Below are positions 7,013 to 10,871 of a stretch of 10,871 bases of DNA, in pieces. Position 1 is the stretch's first letter, and every line of letters begins with the position of its first letter. The DNA is taken from the NCBI GenBank assembly GCA_934277655.1, contig CAKQVC010000043.1, forward strand, positions 1 through 10,871, read 5' to 3'. Under the pieces are notes generated by a model. It ran no database searches and had not been told where the DNA came from. It saw only the letters and a list, made by a program, of their open reading frames with translations. Source of the stretch: an uncultured Clostridia bacterium (GTDB lineage Bacteria; Bacillota; Clostridia; Peptostreptococcales; Anaerovoracaceae). A program made the translations under genes and the position numbers.

Positions 7013-7615
7013 CTAAAGTGTGTTTACAGCAGCGGTAATTTTATCCTTGGCTTCCTCCAGAATGGCATCCACATCATTGCCGATAATATCCAGTGCCTCC
7101 CCTGCGATAAAGTGTCCGTTTTCAATTCCGAAAAGACCTTCAAACAGACCCTTCACATATTCAAATCCGAAATTATAATTGCCAATTGGTGCGCCTGTCG
7201 TTGTAATATAAGTAAAGCCCTTCGCATGACACTGCCCCGCAGGAATGCCTTCCGGGCTGTAAATAAACGTAAGCCCCGTTACCGAACACCTCTCCAGCCA
7301 GATTTTCAAGACTGCAGGAAACTGCAAATCCCAGTAAGGTGCCCCGATTACAACATAATCGGCTTCAATCAGCTGCTTCGCATGGCGGAACATCTGATCT
7401 TTGAAATCCTGTGTGCCGATTTTTTCGTCACGCAGGCGAAGAACTTCTCCATCCTGCACATCCAGTTTTTCGATACCCAGATTAAGTTCCTCGATTTCCC
7501 AGGTCTCGCCTTTTTCTTTCATCCTTGCTTCAAACTTCTCTAAAAAATCCTTACAAAGTTTCAGTGTCCTTGATTTTTCGCCGCGCAGGCAGGCATTTAC
7601 AAATAGTAATTTCAT
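7013..7615 (-). CDS. Flavodoxin-fold NAD(P)H-dependent oxidoreductase
   Basis: A 200-residue FMN-type NAD(P)H oxidoreductase of the quinone reductase/azoreductase type (flavodoxin-like fold). The N-terminus MKLLFVNACLRGEKSRTLKL (1-20) is the first beta strand plus phosphate-binding loop; GAPYWDLQFPAVLKIWLER (91-109) is the family's characteristic flavin-loop and helix; TFIYSPEGIPAG and ITTTGAPIGNYNFG (137-150) follow. The start at 7615 is chosen for AAGGAG 10 bases upstream and because it begins on the fold's first strand; the open frame extends to 7750 but would run into nfo. It lies 28 bases after nfo, so the two are probably co-transcribed. The physiological substrate is unknown. Confidence 0.9.
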   Translation of the reverse strand: MKLLFVNACLRGEKSRTLKLCKDFLEKFEARMKEKGETWEIEELNLGIEKLDVQDGEVLRLRDEKIGTQDFKDQMFRHAKQLIEADYVVIGAPYWDLQFPAVLKIWLERCSVTGLTFIYSPEGIPAGQCHAKGFTYITTTGAPIGNYNFGFEYVKGLFEGLFGIENGHFIAGEALDIIGNDVDAILEEAKDKITAAVNTL

Positions 7616-7643
7616 TTTCTCTTTTCTCCTTGTTATATTATAT

Positions 7644-8492
7644 TCATTCACTTCGTTCTTCCCCGCAAAATCCACGCAGCATGGCAATTTCTTCTTTGTA
7701 ACCTTGCAAACTGTCCTGTGGTGTTTCCAAAATGCACGGAAGCCCTTCAATAGCCGGATGGGTAATAACCCTTACGATCGTTTCCGTTCCTAAAAAACCC
7801 TCTCCGATCTTTGCATGCCGATCCTTATGTGCACCTACCGGATTCAGACTGTCATTGATATGGATTGCCTTTAAACGATCAATTCCGATCAGCCGGTCAA
7901 ACTCCGCCAGCACCCCATCCAGATCATTCTTAATATCATATCCCGCATCACTGACATGGCAGGTATCCAGACACACGCCCATTTTCTCTTTCAATTCCAC
8001 ACGATCGATGATCTCCTGAAGCTCCTCAAACCGGCTTCCTACTTCACTGCCTTTTCCCGCCATGGTTTCCAGCAGCACCATCGTCGTCTGCTCCGGCTTC
8101 AGAATACGATTCAGCAGATCTGCAATCATCTCGATTCCGGTCGTAATGCCCTGCCCAACATGGCTTCCAGGGTGAAAATTATAGTAATTCCCCGGCGTGT
8201 ATTCCATCCTCACAAGATCATCCTCCATGATCAGATGCGCAAACTCCCTGACCTTCGGATCCTTCGAACACGGATTCAGCGTATAAGGTGCGTGCGCCAC
8301 AATTTTCCCAAGCTTCAGTTCCTCAGTCCTCTTCAAAAACCTCCGCACATCCTCTTCATCCATCGCTTTCGCCTTACCACCTCTCGGATTTCTTGTAAAA
8401 AACTGAAAGGTATTCCCTCTGATTGCCGCAGCCTCCTTCGCCATATTTTCATAGCCCTTCGACGACGACAGATGACACCCAAGATACAACAT
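7644..8492 (-). CDS. nfo: Deoxyribonuclease IV (AP endonuclease)
   Basis: It cuts DNA at abasic sites and removes damaged 3' ends in base excision repair. The 282-residue protein is of standard length and keeps all nine zinc ligands expected from E. coli Nfo: His67 (AHAPY), His107 (NFHPGS), Glu142 (LLETMAGKG), Asp176 and His179 ([13 protein letters not shown]), His211 (IHINDS), Asp224 and His226 ([10 protein letters not shown]), Glu256 (ILETP). The ATG at 8492 is preceded by GGAGG 6-7 bases upstream; an in-frame ATG at 8528 is less well placed. It is first in a minus-strand unit with the flavoprotein gene and diverges from the flavodiiron gene. Confidence 0.97.
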   Translation of the reverse strand: MLYLGCHLSSSKGYENMAKEAAAIRGNTFQFFTRNPRGGKAKAMDEEDVRRFLKRTEELKLGKIVAHAPYTLNPCSKDPKVREFAHLIMEDDLVRMEYTPGNYYNFHPGSHVGQGITTGIEMIADLLNRILKPEQTTMVLLETMAGKGSEVGSRFEELQEIIDRVELKEKMGVCLDTCHVSDAGYDIKNDLDGVLAEFDRLIGIDRLKAIHINDSLNPVGAHKDRHAKIGEGFLGTETIVRVITHPAIEGLPCILETPQDSLQGYKEEIAMLRGFCGEERSE

Positions 8493-8609
8493 GTTTTCCT
8501 CCTCGATATTTTCTCCGTTTCTCCGCAAAATATGCCCTCACGATTTTCTTCATACCATATACGTTCTCTTTTATTTTCCGTTTGGCACGCTTTCTTTTTC
8601 ACTTTTTTC

Positions 8610-8638
8610 ATTGTAACATACCCTAAAAAATTTTTCCA
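8610..8638 (-). promoter_or_regulatory. Candidate nfo promoter
   Basis: On the minus strand TGGAAA (8633-8638, four of six to consensus) and TACAAT (8610-8615, five of six) are separated by 17 bases. This would give a leader of about 110 bases before the nfo start codon. Confidence 0.55.
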
Positions 8639-8707
8639 TTTTTTTCACTGACGATTTTTGTTTTTCTGTCAGCTTTTCCATTTCAATTACCGTTTTTCGA
8701 TTATGGA

Positions 8708-8736
8708 TTGCGGCTTTGTGGTATAAAGTATATAAT
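8708..8736 (+). promoter_or_regulatory. Candidate promoter for the flavodiiron gene
   Basis: TTGCGG (8708-8713) and a perfect TATAAT (8731-8736) are separated by 17 bases. Just upstream, TTGTGGTATA (8716-8725) offers an alternative extended -10 of the kind seen at other promoters in the window. The gene's ribosome binding site is GGGAGGT at 8812-8818, leaving a leader of about 80 bases. Confidence 0.6.
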
Positions 8737-8823
8737 GTTACAAGATAATGAAAAACTTGCTTATCGACAAATGTCTGAAAGAATTATATGGATTTCTTTC
8801 TATAAAAAACAGGGAGGTCAAAA

Positions 8824-10683
8824 ATGTATTGTACAAAAAAAGTTACAGACGATTTAATCTGGGTCGGCGCTAATGACCGGCGGCTGGCGATGTTTGAAGG
8901 TGTTTATTCCGTTCCTCGCGGCGTTTCCTATAACTCCTATCTGCTTCTTGACGATATCAACGTGCTCTTTGACACGGTAGACAAAGCAGTAAGCAAAACC
9001 TTCTTCGAAAATCTGGAACATGCCCTAAATGGGAGACACCTGGATTTTGTTGTGGTTCAGCACATGGAACCTGACCATTCGGCAACGTTGATGGAGCTTT
9101 TACTGCGCTATCCGAATGCAAAAGTTGTCTGCAACCAGAAAATCCTGACCATGATCAAACAGTTCTTTCAGTTGGATCTGACCGGCAAAGCCTTCGTCGT
9201 AAAAGAAGGCGATACGCTGTCCACCGGACACCATACACTGAAATTTGTTTTTGCCCCGATGGTTCACTGGCCGGAAGTCATGGTTACCTTCGATGAAACG
9301 ACCGGAACACTTTTCTCCGCCGATGCCTTCGGTACTTTCGGCGCCCTTAACGGTGCGATTTTTGCCGATGAAGTCGATTTTGACAATGAATATATGGACG
9401 AGGCACGCCGTTACTACTGCAACATTGTCGGCAAATACGGCTCACAAGTACAGTCCCTGCTCAAAAAAGCTCACGGCCTGGATCTGAAGATGATCTGTCC
9501 GCTGCACGGTTTTATATGGAGAAGGAATTTAGAAGACTTCTTTGATAAATATGTAAAATGGAGTACTTATACACCGGAAGAAACCGGCGTGATGATTGCT
9601 TATGCTTCTGTCTACGGCAACACCGAAAATACCGCCGAGATTATTTCTTCCCGTCTGCGCGACCTGGGTGTCAAAACGGTTATGTACGATGTATCCGTCA
9701 CGCCTGCATCCGAAATCATTGCCGCAGCATTCAAATGGAGCCACTTGTTATTTGCATCGACAACATATAATGCAGGGATTTTCGTTTCCATGGAGGAACT
9801 GCTGCATGATCTGGCAGCCCATAATATCCAAAACAGAACCGTTGCTTTCGTTGAGAATGGTTCCTGGGCACCGACCAGCGGCAAGCTGATGCGCCAGATT
9901 ATGGAAGGCTGCAAAGACATGACAATCCTGAACGAAACGCTGACGCTCAAATCCTCGCTCGCGCCGGAACAGGAGTCCGAAATTGACGCTCTGGTAAAAG
10001 CCATCTCCGATACGATCCCTCGCTTCGAAAAGCCGGTTCTGGATGAAGCTGCCATGGCCGAAGCCAAGATTGATCCTGCTGTATTCCATAAGTTCTCTTA
10101 CGGGCTGTTTGTGCTGACTGCGCAGGCTGACGGTAAGGACAACGGCTGCATCATCAATACCGCGGCACAGCTGACAAGCACACCGGGCAGAATCAACATT
10201 GCGGTCAACAAAGCAAATTACACGCATGACATGATTCTTCATACAGGCGTCTTTAACGTTTCGGTTCTGGCAGAGGACGCTTCCTTCGATACCTTCAAAC
10301 GTTTCGGATTTGCCAGTGGCAAGGATACGGACAAGTTTGCGGGATTTGCGGAGCATGTCGGCAGGAGCAAAAACGGACTCACTTATGTAACACTCGGCAC
10401 CAACGCTTTTCTCTCCGCCAAGGTCATCGACTCCTACGATTACGGCACGCATACGCTCTTTGTCGCGGAGGTTACGGAAGCGGCAGTCCTGCGCGACGCA
10501 CCATCTGTTACCTACGGCTACTACTTTGAGCATATCAAACCGAAGCCGCAGCCAAAGATCGAAGAAGAAAAGCACGGCTATGTCTGCAAGATCTGCGGCT
10601 ATGTTTACGAAGGCGACACCCTGCCGCCTGATTTCATCTGCCCGCTCTGCAAGCACGGTGCGGCGGACTTCGAGAAAATTTAA
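8824..10683 (+). CDS. Multidomain flavodiiron protein with flavin reductase and rubredoxin-like domains
   Basis: Flavodiiron proteins reduce O2 to water and/or NO to N2O in the cytoplasm, protecting anaerobes. Domain order in the 619 residues: (1) metallo-beta-lactamase-like diiron domain, about 1-250, with all six usual ligands His80, Glu82, Asp84 (HMEPDH), His148, Asp167 and His228; (2) flavodoxin domain, about 254-400, with FMN loop ASVYGNTENT (261-270); (3) flavin-reductase-like domain, about 420-570, with LTAQADGKDNGCIINTAAQL (431-450) and NKANYTHDMI; (4) a C-terminal rubredoxin-like domain, 585-619, with Cys588, Cys591, Cys606, Cys609. Only 14 residues separate the two CxxC pairs, as in rubrerythrin rather than the roughly 29 of classical rubredoxin. 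The extra domains probably feed electrons to the FMN-diiron core. O2 versus NO preference is not readable from sequence. The start is supported by GGGAGGT 5-6 bases upstream. Confidence 0.95.
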   Translation: MYCTKKVTDDLIWVGANDRRLAMFEGVYSVPRGVSYNSYLLLDDINVLFDTVDKAVSKTFFENLEHALNGRHLDFVVVQHMEPDHSATLMELLLRYPNAKVVCNQKILTMIKQFFQLDLTGKAFVVKEGDTLSTGHHTLKFVFAPMVHWPEVMVTFDETTGTLFSADAFGTFGALNGAIFADEVDFDNEYMDEARRYYCNIVGKYGSQVQSLLKKAHGLDLKMICPLHGFIWRRNLEDFFDKYVKWSTYTPEETGVMIAYASVYGNTENTAEIISSRLRDLGVKTVMYDVSVTPASEIIAAAFKWSHLLFASTTYNAGIFVSMEELLHDLAAHNIQNRTVAFVENGSWAPTSGKLMRQIMEGCKDMTILNETLTLKSSLAPEQESEIDALVKAISDTIPRFEKPVLDEAAMAEAKIDPAVFHKFSYGLFVLTAQADGKDNGCIINTAAQLTSTPGRINIAVNKANYTHDMILHTGVFNVSVLAEDASFDTFKRFGFASGKDTDKFAGFAEHVGRSKNGLTYVTLGTNAFLSAKVIDSYDYGTHTLFVAEVTEAAVLRDAPSVTYGYYFEHIKPKPQPKIEEEKHGYVCKICGYVYEGDTLPPDFICPLCKHGAADFEKI

Positions 10684-10747
10684 GCCGCAGCGCGCTCGCG
10701 CCTGCCCGCGGCAGATATTCCGGTACGTACAAAGATACTTTTATCAC

Positions 10748-10783
10748 GAGGCAGGAAACATCGCAAGCGATATTTCCTGCCTC
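10748..10783. other. Long near-perfect hairpin downstream of the flavodiiron gene
   Basis: GAGGCAGGAAA (10748-10758) pairs with TTTCCTGCCTC (10773-10783), then one C-A mismatch, then ATCG pairs with CGAT around a CAAG-type loop. The stem is very stable, but neither side has a proper T-tract (ATAAAATA on the plus strand, GTGATAAAAG on the minus). It could be a weak terminator, an mRNA-stabilising hairpin or a small dispersed repeat. A GC-rich pairing GCCGC/GCGGC (10684-10712) directly after the stop codon is a second, weaker candidate. Confidence 0.75.
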
Positions 10784-10830
10784 ATAAAATATGATGATGC
10801 ACAAATCGGAATTTATAAAGGAGAATATTG

Positions 10831-10871
10831 ATGAAATTATTTTTATGTTCGCACTTTTCAAGTGTAGGAAG
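10831..10871 (+). CDS. Start of a gene cut by the window edge, possibly peptidase E-like
   Basis: ATG at 10831 follows AAAGGAG (10817-10823) with a 7-base gap, a strong start signal, and the frame stays open to the edge. Only 13 whole residues are visible, MKLFLCSHFSSVG. This resembles the N-terminus of type 1 glutamine amidotransferase-like/peptidase S51 (dipeptidase E-type) proteins, which often begin MKLFLTSSF, but the evidence is too short to be firm. Its 147-base upstream gap holds the hairpin at 10748-10783; no clear promoter was found. Confidence 0.6.
   Translation, partial: MKLFLCSHFSSVG

Larger units (their letters stand above)
8493..8823. other. Divergent regulatory region between nfo and the flavodiiron gene
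   Basis: This AT-rich 331-base gap carries a leftward promoter for nfo (8610-8638) and a rightward promoter for the flavodiiron gene (8708-8736). Between them is a short CTGAC/GTCAG inverted repeat (about 8648-8673) with a T-rich spacer that could be an operator but is weak. I saw no clear PerR, Fur or Rex operator. A minus-strand frame starting at 8611 begins at the presumed transcription start and runs into nfo in another frame; I do not call it. Confidence 0.6.

Noticed and set aside
7956..8651. 231-codon plus-strand frame opposite nfo
   Set aside because: It is antisense to nfo, all of whose metal ligands are intact, and the proposed protein has no membrane, signal or domain pattern.
8690..8760. 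PerR or Fur operator at the flavodiiron promoter
   Set aside because: The region is AT-rich with TATAAT and GATAAT strings, but I could not fit a convincing 7-1-7 palindrome, so it is not called.
9748..10656. 302-codon open frame on the minus strand opposite the flavodiiron gene
   Set aside because: It lies entirely antisense to a well-supported gene, has no recognisable domains or ribosome binding site, and is explained by codon bias of the true gene.

Overview
The window looks like an ordinary chromosomal segment of an anaerobic Gram-positive bacterium of the class Clostridia, probably Lachnospiraceae. This is an inference from AAGGAGG-type ribosome binding sites, TATAAT promoters often preceded by TGG, GTG starts, a folate-transporter S component behind a tetrahydrofolate (THF) riboswitch, and a flavodiiron protein fused to flavin reductase and rubredoxin domains. 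I see no insertion sequence, prophage, CRISPR array, tRNA or rRNA.

Layout. On the left edge is the 3' end of a plus-strand M20 peptidase resembling glutamate carboxypeptidase (2-535). It converges, across a hairpin that could terminate both strands, on a minus-strand proline operon transcribed proB, proA, proC (3560 down to 663). Together these three genes convert glutamate to proline. A promoter region and a bidirectional terminator-like hairpin separate proB from the next minus-strand unit, which is folT (3924-4436) behind a THF riboswitch (about 4588-4724) and two repeated extended -10 promoters. Upstream of that are a phosphoglucomutase/phosphomannomutase (4871-6406), a small polytopic membrane protein of the CmpB-like 'ABC transporter type IV' kind (6554-6964), an FMN-type NAD(P)H oxidoreductase (7013-7615) and deoxyribonuclease IV, nfo (7644-8492), all on the minus strand.

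A divergent regulatory region (8493-8823) drives nfo leftward and, rightward, a 619-residue flavodiiron protein with diiron, flavodoxin, flavin-reductase and rubrerythrin-type rubredoxin domains (8824-10683). After a long hairpin, a further plus-strand gene starts at 10831 and runs off the right edge; it may belong to the peptidase E-like family.

How the genes fit together. proBAC forms a complete biosynthetic unit. folT is predicted to be shut off by folate through its riboswitch. nfo, the flavoprotein and the divergent flavodiiron protein form a plausible, unproven oxygen and oxidative-damage neighbourhood. Most of the window is housekeeping. The least ordinary parts are the THF riboswitch with an enlarged side hairpin, the duplicated promoter element next to it, and the domain make-up of the flavodiiron protein. 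I found no convincing wholly new system.
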